Assembly: GCA_945859605.1 (NCBI GenBank)
Contig: OX243815.1
Location: 30,698,892-30,762,891, forward strand
Direction: 5' to 3'
Source: Lumbricus rubellus
Lineage: Eukaryota; Annelida; Clitellata; Crassiclitellata; Lumbricidae
DNA: 64,000 nt
The notes under the pieces are model-generated. The model saw only the letters and a program-made list of their open reading frames with translations. It was not told the DNA's origin and did no database searches. Shown piece by piece: positions 41,072-53,927 of the stretch. Position numbers and translations under genes: made by a program. Within the stretch, counting starts at the first letter, position 1, and each line of letters starts with the position of its first letter.

Positions 41072-41231
41072 GGCCTCCACCACAGCGGTGCACACGGGCC
41101 TCCACCAAGGTAAATACGGCCCTGAGCTAAGCATAGGCTACGCTTTCAAAACCTGGCAACCTAAACAACGTCATCAAACAGACAGAAATTTTCATCAAGA
41201 CGATACCGGTGAAATTGAGTCCGATCGTAAA

Positions 41232-41533
<302 letters not shown>

Positions 41534-41573
41534 CGACCTTGACGAATAAACATATACATCTGATCATATAGAC

Positions 41574-42495
41574 CAGAGGTCTCAAACACACGATTATTGC
41601 GACCCGCGAAAGACATCTGGTTTGGGGGCTTTTAAAGAGAACTCGGTCAAAACCGATTTCGTAGTTCTTTTGAGAGGCGAACTAAGGTTAAAACTGTTTT
41701 CTACGGCTTTTTGCTGTGGACATTGAATCTGCAACAGCAGATAATTTTATAGACCACAGATGGCGTTATTAGTTGACCAATGCGATGCAATGCTGAAGCA
41801 GAAAGTTGTGGTTCCAGCATTCTACGCCCCTCTGCAAGTAGGCCTACAAGACAAATTCTATTTAATTCCCAAAACTGCACATGGCTGCAACACGCATAAT
41901 GGCGTGTTTGGTAGTAACGATGCCTATACATAATTATGTCAGCAGTTTTTGTCATTATTAAAGAATAATAAGTCTCAAAAAGGGCATGCTTTGAATTAGC
42001 GTATATATGTGAAAATTTGTAAGCTGTGTTTAATGTATTCCGATTGGTAGCATCTCAGAAGACAAAACAAAACACTGATGTTCTTATAATTGGAAAGCGT
42101 TGTCAGATGACTAGCGCTAACCATACTTAAGTATTGCCTGATATTTGCCTCCGAGACAACTCCTAATAAAGTTTAGAGCTGCGCAGCACTAGCCTACCGG
42201 TACAAGTTTACTTTTAGGCATTACTAAACGTGTTATTGGTGTAGGCCTACTTCATATTATTGTGGCTCATTTTTTATATGGCAACATAATTATAGTTAGA
42301 CTATACTGAAAATCTAATATCATGTAAATTTGATAGGGTTGTATGCCTATCATTATTACCACATTGTATGCTATGCCACAATGATTAATTTCACGTCGCG
42401 AATTATAGGCCTATAATTATTATTATGCCGCGGCCCGCGAGCCCCTGTAAATTTCCAAATGTGGCCCACGTGCTGACTTGAGTTTGAGACCACTG
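41574..42495. mobile_element. Non-autonomous hAT element with exact 8-bp target duplication
   Basis: Left end CAGAGGTCTCAAAC and right end GTTTGAGACCACTG are inverted repeats with one mismatch. ATATAGAC is present exactly on both sides (41566-41573 and 42496-42503) and fits nnnTAnnn. GACCCGCG near the left end and GGCCCGCGAG near the right end are subterminal words typical of this hAT end type. No transposase frame. Confidence 0.92.
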
Positions 42496-43514
42496 ATATA
42501 GACTAGACTACCGGTGTGTCAGTTTATCTTTCCCATGTTCAGGCATCCGATCCATCTTGTCGTGTTCTCAATCCGGCTTAGTCTTCCCGACCCATTACAA
42601 AGCTGAGAAGCATCGATCGACAGGCGGCGGCACTCTCATCAGTTGTTGTTAATACCACACAAGCAAGTAGTATACGAACTGAATGATCTTTCATAGCACT
42701 TGAATCCGATATTCTCTTACGAAATTAGAAAGACTGCCTTAGGGAAGCGCATCGTTACCATTGCGTAGAATTAGACATACATTTCTGCCATTGTTACTCT
42801 TCATCGTCATCATCATCATCATCATCTTCATCATCATCCTCTTCTTTTCCTTCAGGCCAGGCTATAGAATCAATTTCTCAGCCACTCGGATCCTCTCCAT
42901 GTCTTCTGTCTGTTTCCTTGGGTGTCTTCTTTTCTATTCAGTTTGAGCAGCTTAAGGTCTTGTACGTTATATCACGTGACTTCCTCTCATTAGTACTGTC
43001 TAGGACCTATGGGCATTAATAAGTAATACGTTGGCAATTATAGTCTTTATTGTAATACTCTATTAGTCAGCGCACAATGGGACATGGAAATATAATGCAT
43101 AGAGTGTTGCAATTGATCGGTCTATTATTCTCAATCACTATTAGGCTAAGCTTACGGTATCTTGAACGGAACCAAGTTCACCTCCATGATGAGTGGAACT
43201 GATAGGACTGCTGAATGTCTGACAGGTCCATGACATTCGTTAGCTAAACATTGACCTATACTAACACATAACCCACAAGCAGCGAATTGTGTAATAATTG
43301 ACTCGAATAAGCGACGAAAGTCATAGAGATGTTCATTGCTTACACAAGATGCTCTAACCTAGAAAGACCTGAAGCGAATGGCAATAGAGGTGGAAGACTC
43401 TCTTGAAATTGACATCCAAGTTTCGCCAACATAATTATACAAACCACTCTTCATGCGAGAACGTCACTTTGATATGTTCGTGCTTTCATCCTTCCCCTCA
43501 TTGCGTACGCAATA

Positions 43515-43608
43515 TATACCGGGTGACCCATAAAAACGTTCCTAAACTTTGTTAACCTGGCTAAGATCTAATTTCAGATATATCAAATATTAATTTACAC
43601 CCGGTATA
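43515..43608. mobile_element. 94-bp mini-element with TATACCGGGTG terminal repeats
   Basis: TATACCGGGTG at 43515-43525 is repeated inverted at 43598-43608. Ends of this type flanked by TA are common in mariner-derived MITEs. It is too short for a firm family. Confidence 0.5.
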
Positions 43609-44360
43609 TAGTACAGTTCCTGTAGCAGTTAACTTGTAATAACCTAGTATAATAGTAGCCCATCATTATTTTCATTATTTTATTTTTATTTCTAAATTAA
43701 ACAGTTATTTGGAATTGCATTCTACTCATCGAGTCGTCGAAAATTGCTTTGGGCCATTCATATTATTATTACTACATTTTAGCCTTGCGCTGCATACCAT
43801 GATAGGGCAACATTGATGCGCAAATATATAGCGTAGGCCTACATGTATGTTGAGTAGACAAATCGTCCACAAACTTGTCACAATTCACACACAATGACTA
43901 ATTAGAAGCGCACGCAATTAGCCAGCATTTCTTGGTCCCAGTGCGAAACAATAATTAGGCCTATAAATTTGGATGGTGACATGTGTTACCCATCTTCATC
44001 AATCATAATTAAGACCCATTAATACATGCATGTAGGCCTGAATACTGCAGAGGTTTAAGAAGGAACACGCACTTGTTTAATGCCAGCAGAGCTCCAACAT
44101 CGTAAAAATACTACAGTCCGTAATGTTTCCAGGTGCATTTTTCATACGATTCCGTTGCAATTAGTTGGTCGAAACAATGTCATCATCTATGCAGTAATCA
44201 TGCAGACGTCTCGATCCCGGTTTCTCGACAATAATATAGCCTAACCTGCAATAAACTGTTGAAATTTTTCGCCGGTGTCACAGGATATTCTATTCCCTTT
44301 AAGGCTATCCGGGGGAATGGATTATACCGGGTAGGCCTATAGAGTATCCGGGGAGATATC

Positions 44361-44584
44361 CGCGGTGGTGTAGTGGGTATGTTCATTGCCTTGCAGCAGG
44401 AGGGCTGCAGGTTCGAATCCACTTCAAGTCGCCGAATAGGGACCTTGGGCAAGCCCTTCACTCGTAATTGCTAAGCGCTTCGGCGTGAAACTCCGATGCA
44501 GTGTCCGCGCTGCAGTCGGAAGCGCCTCTGAGTAGAAGCTTGAAGGGACGCTGTAACAAGTACAGTAGTAGACATACAAACAAA
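44361..44584 (+). mobile_element. tRNA-derived SINE, full-length, plus strand
   Basis: Head CGCGGTGGTGTAGTGG, B box AGGTTCGAATCC, shared body (GGCGTGAAACTCCGATGCAG) and tail GAAGGGACGCTGTAACAAGT, ending in ACAAACAAAG. More diverged from the 5883 and 18814 copies in the head than in the body. Confidence 0.87.
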
Positions 44585-46087
44585 GAGAAAACTATTCTAT
44601 GCCAATAATTGAAAAATGCGTATTATTGAAAAATTTATGCTGTAGCCTAATCAAAGAAATTTAAAAAGAGCCAGTTGTGGAAGACAATAGCGTCGGCGAA
44701 ATTTGGCAAACAGATCGTTTACTGTAGCTCGTGCTAAATGCTAATGGATTGTTCGAGTAATAAGCAGAATCAATTAGACCTAATGGAAGTTTCTTTAGTG
44801 GTGCGACTGCGCCATGCAGACACACTGCAGCCGAATCAAATTGGCATTGACCTTAACTGCAGGCACTGACAGGCTTCCGTTGTAATTGTAATCGTACATT
44901 TGTGCCGAAGGTGCACCAATGCACCATGGCACCACTAAGGAATCAAATAATTGATTCTGGTTCACATAGACAATTTTACTCCTCCACACATGCAGCGACA
45001 AATTGGTCGATATGTCGACGTGAAACCTCATATTGGCCCGAACAGAATGCAATCTGATGACCAGTGTACATGTATAGGTAGGCCTATAGGCATAGCCTGC
45101 ACATTACACAAGCGAGTTCTTGCATCTTAAATGTTGAAGTAACAGCCAATCGTCGTCGTCGTCGCATTTTGGCGAAAACGATTCAATAATTATGTCGTTA
45201 TGTAGGCTGGCTGGCTATGTGCTGTATTTCAGACCAGAGGAACGGCTTCGAAAATCTTTCATTTTGGAAGATAATAATTATGTTGTAGATTTAAGTTACA
45301 TAATTATTCCTCGTTGCAAAATGTTGCGAATTAGGCCTACCTACAAACTTCAACATTAAAGTATGCAAACTCGATTGCGTACACCGTCAGTCACAAAGCA
45401 AGTAAGTATCCATCCCCCATCTAAATGTATGTAAATGTTTCGCTCACACGGATAGAATAATTATATCACGAGCCTTGTGCTTATGATAGGCCAGCGTATA
45501 CTGGCGCAGAATGGTGCAGAATTAATGGACCTATAATAGGTCATGTGCTTTGCTGTGCATGGAATATATGCCGACAAAATTATAAACAACGTCTTTTTCT
45601 TTATCAAACTACCATCGTTTAATTCTGGTCAATTATTTTTCCAAGCACAAGCATCATGAGACATGCACGTACGGCGTTGTTCCAGCCAACTATAACAAGG
45701 TCTACTCCAGCAAGATTAAGATGGTCTTAATTGGAGTTATAATTATTTCCGGTCGTGTCCAATTCATGGAATCACGACAGAAAACGACGTCGCGCAGTCG
45801 ACATGCACGATCTTCAGATATACACACATGTATATGTAGTACATGTAGGCCTATGCCTGCATGCATGCATACTGACGCATCCGATGACTGCATGATCTCT
45901 GCGCTATAAAAGGACGATCCATACTGATGCAGGTGAATGCATGATGAGTGAAAGGTCACTGATTGTCTGACATCACCTGCGAAAACATTTGCTTCGTTGA
46001 AATCGAAGAAGATAAATTATTATTAACTCTCAGAATGATTCGTTTGCATCTGTTGCTATTCTATGCTTGATTCCAGCGAATAACTAC

Positions 46088-46125
46088 AAACTATGCTGTG
46101 GTACCCGGCGTTGCCCGGGAAATTT
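46088..46125 (-). mobile_element. Helitron 3' end remnant in the copy 2 upstream flank
   Basis: GGTACCCGGCGTTGCCCGGG followed by AAATTT is the reverse complement of the 3' end of the Helitron at 26363-27779. The expected ACTAG at the edge is degraded to ACTATG. It lies between GCGAATAACT (46076-46085) and GTGACGTTTCGATT (about 46231), two words that are only about 21 bases apart upstream of copy 1, so it was inserted after the duplication. Confidence 0.65.
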
Positions 46126-46292
46126 TGGGTTTTCGTCTTTCCCTCCACGCCACCTCGCTCCAACCCTGCTCACCGCTCCCCCGTCCTCGTCCCACCCCAT
46201 TCCGCACCCACACACCGTCCCTCTCCGCCTATGTGACGTTTCGATTAGGATATCAAAAATTCTCTGATCAAAGACCACATTATTACATCGTG

Positions 46293-49200
46293 ATGTCTGT
46301 GCAAAACATAAAAGATCTTGCATTTCTCGTTCTTTTCATCACGACTGCAGTAACTGTCCTTCTGCCAGTGGCAGTGACCTCCGATCAACCAGTGCTTTAT
46401 CTTCGTGGAGCAGGAGCAACCTTTCCGAGCGACGTCTACATGGCGTGGATGGCCAGCTATCGTTCCTATCGCTATGACTTTGTCGACGTTCGAATGCAGT
46501 ACGACGGTAGAGGAAGCAACTTTGGTCAGCATGCCATAACCAATCAGTCTTACGATGTGGAGTATGCGGGATCAGATTCAAGTTCGTCGGATGAAGATAT
46601 TCGATCGTTTCCGTCAATTGCAGGGTAGGTCAGCTCTTCATCTTTCAAAAGTTTATTTCACGCATGGAACTAAGGTCCGACACTATGGCGTGCACGCCAT
46701 GGGGCTTAGATGCAAGAAACCGTTTTAACTTAACAGTCGCACTGACAGCGGTATCAATCTGATACGTCGTCTCGGCTGTCTGGTCTTCTTCCACTAACAG
46801 CCAGCGTCGGATGACCGATACTGCATTCGCCACGAAAGCATCCCCTTTGTACATCTTCCTTGTCACTCCATCCATCTAAACTCCGTTAATCCCTCCTCCA
46901 TACAGCAGCCTATGCTATTTAAAAAATCATTTTTTCGTTTAGTTTTGGTCATTCACTCTTTTAAAAGTACCGTATATTTAACATAATTATAGAACTATAT
47001 GTGTTCAGGATGCTTAGAAACCGTTTGAACTTAAGTCAGACTAACTAAGGTATCTTAGTTAAAAGTAAAAAGATCATAATGGTAACCTATAAGGCTATAA
47101 GGGTAAGCTGCAATTTCATCAAAATTTGGCGATGTCTTTGTGCCAGCAACTGCGGTATACGCCTAACTGTCAAGATGCCAGAAGCCTTCGTGTTCTTTGA
47201 AACAACAGGACTACTGAATTCATTTGCGCGGACAGCGTAAAGCATCCTATAACTACTAGGCCTACATGGCGATGACAGATAGATCGTCGTAATAATAATA
47301 ATAGGGTCTACCAGAGCAATACAGACCACACTGAACATGTTACATGCTATTAGAAGTGGCCTGTACGCCAACGTGCCTCATATTATAGCCGTTCTATAGA
47401 CCTTGACATGTTCAGAACGTTTCATTGAATACAAAAGTGGAACTGTAACAAACTTGCTTAGTCCTACAAACCCTAAAAAAATCGCAGATGAGGTTTGGTC
47501 AAAGCTAGACAAAACAGACAAAACATGTAGGCAAGATAGCGCAACGACCGGCAATTTCCTCGACTTCTAAACTTGCTTCTCTTCTTGAGGTCAATGCCAG
47601 AGGCGCTAACGGCTAATCTATGCAAATGCATTTTATGAATTAAAATTATTAAACGAATCACGCAATTAATCTGCAGCATTAAATGCATTTTACATCCAGG
47701 GCCGTTGTTTTGGGTTATAACCTTCCCGGAATCACTAACCTGATCCTGGCCAGAGAACATTTGGTCGGCATCTATAACGGAACCTATCGCTTCTGGAATG
47801 ACTCCGCATTCGCTTTTCTCAATCCCAGAGTGACTTTTCCACCGAATGCCATCATTCCAGTTGCCAGGTTCGATTCTTCTGGAACAACAATGACCTTCAC
47901 GAAGGCGTTGAGTGCATTCAGCGATGCCTGGAACACGACTTACGGTAGCTTCAGCTCTAGAACCCGCTGGAACCCTTCTGTTGTGACGAATTTTGGTCAA
48001 CGAACTACTGGTCTGGCTGATACCCTCACCAACATCCCATTCAGCATCGGTTACCTCACACTTCACAGCATCAACGAGGTGAATCTGCCGCATGCTTTGG
48101 TCGTTAATAGATACTACAGGGCAATGGACGGAACATCTCATGCTGTGCAGGCAGCTGTGGATGCCGTGGCAATTGAAAAGGACGATGGACTGTACGCAGA
48201 CCTTGTGGATGTCGCCAATCCCGATGCTTATCCAATAGTGGGCTTCTCGTATATCTTGATTCACCTGACTTATTCAGGAGAGTGTCGGCAAGCGGCGGAA
48301 TTGGCCAATTACATTTTGTGGTTGACAGAGAATGAACAGGCGCATGCCGAAGCACTGGAACTCCTCATGGTCCCAGTGAGCACCACGGTAGCAACGATGA
48401 TACGTGAACGAATCCTGGAACAAATGATTTGCGATGGAGACAAAGTCCTCGACTTACTGGCGAAGATAAGATACGACGAGGCAGAATCTCGAAAGACTTG
48501 GAAGGTTCCAGTGATAGCCGTCACACCTTTCATAATCGTCATCATTCTCTGTCTGGTCGTCTACGCTTTGATTCAAAAGCTCAAGTACATACGAATGTTG
48601 GACAGAAACGACTGGTTCATCAGTTTCTTTGACATCGAGTTCCTTGCGCCCAAATCTCGACGTCAACTAAAGATGCAGAACAACTCGGATATCCAGTTAG
48701 ATGAATCCCAACTTGGAAATATTCCCCAACAGGACAGGGATATATCCGGTTATGCGGGTAAACTCGATAGCCAGTGCATCAGCGTTAGACCCACATGCAT
48801 CCCAATTAGCATGGTTGTTATCAATCGGAAGTTTCGCCAGACTCTGATGCTGATGAGAGAGACACTGAACCACGTGAATGTCGCACGATTCTACGGACTA
48901 ACAACATCACAGAATGGCGATGTTTATCTGGTCGAAGAGCTTTGTGAACGAGGTCGACTGGACGAGCTCCTAAGACAACAGCAATACAACATGGAGGAGA
49001 ATACGTTGTTTGCGATAGCAGGTGATATAGCTAATGGCATGGAGTTTTTGCATCATCAGGGTATAATTCACGGCTGCCTGAAGACGAGCAGTTGTTTAAT
49101 CGATTCTCGCTGGTCGGTTAAAGTCACCGATTGGGAGTATAACAATATGTACACAGTACTTCGGAGAATGAGACAAAATCGCAATTGCGCAGATTTTCAG

Positions 49201-50280
49201 AAGAGTTTTGTCTTTCAGTTGTCTAGACATTTGTCGAACGCAACGGAAGATGAAGTCGCGTATCATGAGTTTTGGTCACCGCCGGAAGTTCTAAAGTACA
49301 TGTACTTATCTGAACCTACAAAATTCGGCGATGTGTACGCTTTCGGTCTGATCCTTTACGAGATATTTACAACCAATAAGGTGTTGGCAGATGGAAAACA
49401 ACCTGTGGTGCTTGGTACCACGAAAAATAACGGATTAGATAAACTAACGAGGAAAGAAGCACTTCCGCCAAAAGTTCTTCATATCATCGAAAATGTTTGT
49501 AACGAGGATTTCGCTAAAAGACCCACATTCGAGCTGCTGTTGATGATGATCAGGACGGCAAATCCAAGGGTAAAATATGGCGTGCTTGATAGCATGATGG
49601 AAACAATGGAAGCGTACATCGAGGTACTGGAAGAGAAAACAATGGAAAGAACTGTAGAAGATGTAAGTACACAGGAGAACTATGACAAAGTGTGCGGGCA
49701 ATTCATACCAAGAGTGAGTGAAGGCAAAGAAATCTCTGGATCTGCCGCCGGTGAGTATGAGGTGGCGTTGCTGGGAGTCAGTGTTCAAGTGCAGTCGATT
49801 ATTTCCACCTCGAGTGTTTCCAGTGTACTTGCATTGTTAGAATACTTGTTGAACTTTGTCGACGACCTAGTGAATCGAAACGACTACATAACTAGAGTGG
49901 AAGCAACGACTGACTGTGCAGTGCTTGCGGTCGGACTATCGAGACCGTTTTCATCATCGGATGTCATCGAACTGGCAGCCAAGGCTCTTGAAATTATGGG
50001 ATACATGGCGGTCAAATGGAAGAACATCTTTGAAGTACAGCCTGAGAGTGTTCCGTCTGGAAACGTCTCGGTCATATCGGCTGCTCTCCACTGTGGTACT
50101 GTTTTCGCAGGCTCTGGTACGGATGGAAGGTACCTGGTGTGCGGATCGGCATTAGATACTTGTCGAAAGTTGAGAAACGTCACAGATTTGAAGAAAAGAG
50201 TACTTGTCACAAAGCCCACTTCTAAGATTCTTAAAAACTGCGGAAAGTTCTCAGTCTCACCTGTCGAGATTACAATCAAG
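46293..50280 (+). CDS. Receptor copy 2: PstS-like ectodomain receptor-cyclase homolog, 3' end missing
   Basis: Exons 46293-46624 and 47700-50280 give 971 codons in one frame; the donor AAG|GTAAGC at 50280/50281 matches copy 1. A final exon like 38052-38138 should follow but was not found before the 200-N gap. Domains are in the same order as copy 1: signal peptide, PstS-like domain (GAGATF, which keeps the Phe of bacterial PstS where copy 1 has Leu; SD; RFDSSGTT), membrane helix (VIAVTPFIIVIILCLVVYAL), kinase homology with HGCLK and TDWEY, coiled linker, and cyclase homology with GVSVQVQ, TDCAV and LDTCRKL. It carries a three-residue deletion relative to copy 1 before RYLVCG. Both copies therefore lack the same catalytic residues, so the losses predate the duplication or were homogenised afterwards. 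Reading past the donor yields only an artefactual tail ending at 50334. Confidence 0.9.
46625..47699. other. Intron 1 of receptor copy 2
   Basis: Donor GCAGG|GTAGGT and acceptor CATCCAG|G match copy 1 in position and phase, but the intron is 1075 bases against 610. A minus-strand frame of 76 codons (46645-46875) has a protein-like composition but no recognised family. It may be transposon-derived. Confidence 0.8.
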
Positions 50281-50526
50281 GTAAGCACACAATGGCCAGA
50301 CGTTTTCACCTCAATTTTTTTAAATAAAAAATAGTAGGCCCTATAACTATACCTGTGTTCATTTAAGACAAATTGACTGCTATATATATATATAGCACCG
50401 TTGCTATGGAGCTTTCGTAGGAAATCGGAAATAATCTGAAAATAACAGATCATGGCATTAATTTCGTGCACGTGTTTTTCTATTACGTACCCTTTATCAA
50501 TAATCCTAAAAGCTTCTCCCCCCATG
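50281..50526. other. Start of intron 2 of receptor copy 2
   Basis: Intronic sequence with a short AT run, running into the assembly gap. The equivalent copy 1 intron is 371 bases, so the missing exon could lie within or near the gap. Confidence 0.6.
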
Positions 50527-50726
50527 NNNNNNNNNNNNNNNNNNNNNNNNNNNNNNNNNNNNNNNNNNNNNNNNNNNNNNNNNNNNNNNNNNNNNNNNNN
50601 NNNNNNNNNNNNNNNNNNNNNNNNNNNNNNNNNNNNNNNNNNNNNNNNNNNNNNNNNNNNNNNNNNNNNNNNNNNNNNNNNNNNNNNNNNNNNNNNNNNN
50701 NNNNNNNNNNNNNNNNNNNNNNNNNN
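50527..50726. other. Assembly gap (200 N)
   Basis: Exactly 200 unknown bases, a round number that suggests a nominal scaffold gap of unknown true size. Confidence 0.99.
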
Positions 50727-51451
50727 TAAATAAACAGACAAGGGATTCTGGACAATGCAGGGGCGGCGCTACGCCTGGTAAAAAATCAGAATTCAGAAAG
50801 CGTTCAGTGTAAAGAACCTCGGCCACCTGACCTCTTGACAAGTCAATCATAGTAGTGCAGGGGCGCCCTGTGCTGTACTGCTGTAGCGCAGGATTTATTA
50901 TGATCACCATAATTAGCTATACATGTAGATACTAGAGTAACTAGATAGTGTACCGTGACCACGCTCGTCATGAATCGGATAATTTCTGCCCTGCATGTAT
51001 GCCGCGGATGCAAAAAATGTCAGACTCTGGCGCCTCCACTGACAGATAGGCGGAATAGGCCTAGGTATTCCGCGTGTTTGGCTTTCTGCACGCATGCAGA
51101 GTCCCCATGGCCTAAATGTGGCAGATGGCTTATCTGGCGTAATCCATCTTTATAATTTCCTACGTGCCGGTTGCACATGGCTTCCAATCGATTGGAGTGG
51201 AAGAAAAAAATGAAACCTTATTAAGCTTATTATGGATAAGAGACTAATTATCTAAATGCATGCACTTAGTACTACTTAGTCCCTGAACGAGACTACGAGA
51301 GTCCTTGGTCACGGAACTACCAATCTCTTTCATAGCGTGACCATTATGATGATTTTATCAACTTAACCTTAACTTTATTTTCTAAACAGTCCCGTGGTCA
51401 TTTTGCACAATGAAAATAAACGAATTAGATTAACTTTAGAACCATGAAAGC
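50727..51451. other. Gene-free stretch after the gap
   Basis: GGGGCGGCGCTACGCC and GGGGCGCCCTGTGCTG near 50760-50870 look like transposon-end sequence. No gene or copy 2 exon 3 seen. The last TAGGCCTA palindrome of the window lies here (about 51056). Confidence 0.5.
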
Positions 51452-51835
51452 AAGCTTAGACACAGACAGACAGGTATAGATAGCCACAGACAGATAGAAA
51501 GATAAAGACAGACATAGGCAGATAAACATAGACAAACACAGACAGATAGAAAGATATAGGCAGATAAACGTAGACAGACACAGACAAGCGGAAACAGACA
51601 GGCGGACGGGCAGCCACAGACAGACATAGACAGACAAACACAGGTATCGAAAAACACACAGACAGACAAAGACATACAAAGACAGATATAGGCAGACATA
51701 TATACAGACATAGGTAGACATATACAATGTTATACGTACAGACAGAAAAAGAAACAAACAGAGACATAGACATACAGACAGACATAGGAAGGCAGGCAGA
51801 CATCATACATGGTCAGACAGGCAGGCATTGACAGG
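51452..51835. repeat. Degenerate (CAGA)/(GACATA) microsatellite
   Basis: CAGACA, GACATA and GATA units over about 380 bases. The Cys/Leu/Ser-rich minus-strand frames are artefacts. Confidence 0.9.
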
Positions 51836-53098
51836 CACCATTTTATTGCAGACTGTCTGTTCTGTTAGCAATAGTAATAATAAGATTGATGCCAATTAAG
51901 ATAACTGAACGCTGTAACTAGCTGCGGTCTGTCAACTGGATTGCTGAATAAAGGAAAATTATTAATAATTATTAATTATTAATAATAATTATGAACGTTA
52001 ATAATTATTAATTATTATTGTTATTAAAGACCTTCAACATTAAGCATGTACTAAAAGTGACCAGGAAGCCAATATGATTCATCGTTAAAGTGTTAAACCC
52101 CAACATTAAAGGGCATCAAAAGAATAGTTTTAAGTAAAGAGGGGTGGGCTATCAGTGAAATCTCCACTGCACAGTGCAGAGGCCGTGGTGCAACTGATGA
52201 CAGCTCCATATCAACACAACACAAAAGACAAAACACAGAATTCAACATGAAATGAAACGAGTCTGTTCATGAACGTGAATCAAATCAAAACAATTCCATC
52301 AAATGCAACTTGCAACCGTTATATCGTCATCATCATCAGTTTAAATTCATTGCCCTCAAAAGCAACAGAAGACTAGCACCCGCTACTAGTCTGGCCTCTG
52401 ATAATTTATTAATTTATAAACTAATATAATATAAGATATATATATATACACAGATGATACAATTCATGTTAGTCGTTAAGATTTACACCTCACAAAAAAA
52501 TGATGAAATAATACAAACTGGAGCATAAAATGCAATCCAAGTGCTATTCAACAGTTAAACATTGCATGTTGTGGAACGGAAGTTCAGCCAATGAGAGCGC
52601 TTCCAAATCATGTTCTCCTAACAGTTTCAAAGGCACAATTTAGGACAACTTGGGAATGATCAACGAAACTCTGTACGTTTTTCGGGAAAGTCCAATGACC
52701 GTAGTCGCACCGCCAGGCCATCGCTCCCTTCAATAGAAATTTTGGAAAGAAAAAAGGAAATTGGTACAAACATAGCATTTAGCCACAAGATCCAAATGAA
52801 ACATTTTGCAAAACAGCAAGCAAATCTCAAAATCATTGACACAACAGATCTCTGAGTAATGGAGTTCTGAAAGGAGAAACCACAGAGGAGGCCGTTTATC
52901 CTGGATTTAGATTCAAGTCAAATGCATCTTGACTCCAAGTCTCCACACCAATGCAGAACAACAAGGCAAGCAAGCACATTCATACCAGAGTCGCAAGTGA
53001 AAGTTACACCCTAATCCTGGCTTTCGACGGCTAGTAGCATCGTGCATTCTCAAACAAAATAACTCCAAACTAATCTGTGCATTATACAAAAAACTTTA

Positions 53099-53365
53099 AG
53101 ATGTGCAGATGATATTAACGAAGTTAAAGCAGCATCAGCAGCAACAGGCTGGAGAATTATTTAGTGCTTAGCTCCACAGCCACAACATGCAAAGATGTCA
53201 AGTGATGGCAGTTGCCAAGTAAAACCAATACGCAAATGAAAATCCATCATAAAGCATACAGTGATACTATCCATTTAGACCCCATGTGCAAATTAAATTG
53301 TTTAGATGTGACGGTAAATATAGTTCAGTCCTCAAAATGCCAAGTTGCCCTTAGATTTCTGTGCT
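53099..53365. repeat. Direct duplication, unit 1
   Basis: Starts AGATGTGCAGATGATATTAA and contains AAGCATACAGTGATACTA and AAATTGTTTAGATG. Partner at 53928-54166, with many substitutions and indels. Confidence 0.8.
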
Positions 53366-53927
53366 TTGGGGTTCCTCTACCATGTCCAATACTTACATGT
53401 ATATACTCTACTCTACCATGTCCAATACTAGTATACTCTACCACGTCCAATCCTAATATAAAACCAAGAACAGTTCATTGAGGTTTCTTGCTGTCTGTCT
53501 GTTATCCACGAAACCAGAGTGAGGAAATGCAACTAATATATAATTAGGAATATATACCTATTAACTTATTTATTAATTCACAAACTCACAAGCAAAATAA
53601 ATGAATTCTTACAAACATTTTCAGAATTATTTATCTTATTTTGCTTTTGCAAACATGCTCAGTACGTGCATTTCGAGTGCACTTCAACTTAACATCGAGG
53701 GTGTGTCAGCGGTCAAGCACACACTCGACAAGTTCAGTGACAGCGAACCAAACCATATTTACTAAGTTTCTAAAAATTAGAACAAAGAACTTTGTATTCT
53801 TGTTCAGAAACTCATCTGTACAAAGTAAAGTGGCTTCATTACTAATTAGCAACCATGTATATTGCACCCGTTTTGCACAACTGATGACATGCCAAAATCA
53901 AGTGGCAATAAGGTCAACTTTAGATGT

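Larger units (their letters stand above)
38449..41124. mobile_element. Outer hAT element (2.7 kb) with other elements nested inside
   Basis: Ends CAGGGCCGGATTTA (left) and TAAATACGGCCCTG (right) are inverted repeats. The exact 8-bp target duplication AGCTAAGC flanks the element (38441-38448 and 41125-41132) and fits the nnnTAnnn preference of Buster-type hAT elements. Removing the insertions at 38502-40114 and 40731-41071 and the fold-back at 40132-40467 leaves only a few hundred bases, so the outer element is a small non-autonomous one. Confidence 0.9.
42504..46085. other. Intergenic DNA between receptor copies
   Basis: No gene recognised. Contains the mini-element at 43515-43608, the SINE at 44361-44584 and about ten TAGGCCTA palindromes between 43.8 and 47.3 kb. 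Short frames at 44795-45052 and 45702-45959 have no motif. Confidence 0.6.

Noticed and set aside
49884..50910. Minus-strand frames crossing the gap
   Set aside because: They run through 200 unknown bases and are antisense to the receptor exon.
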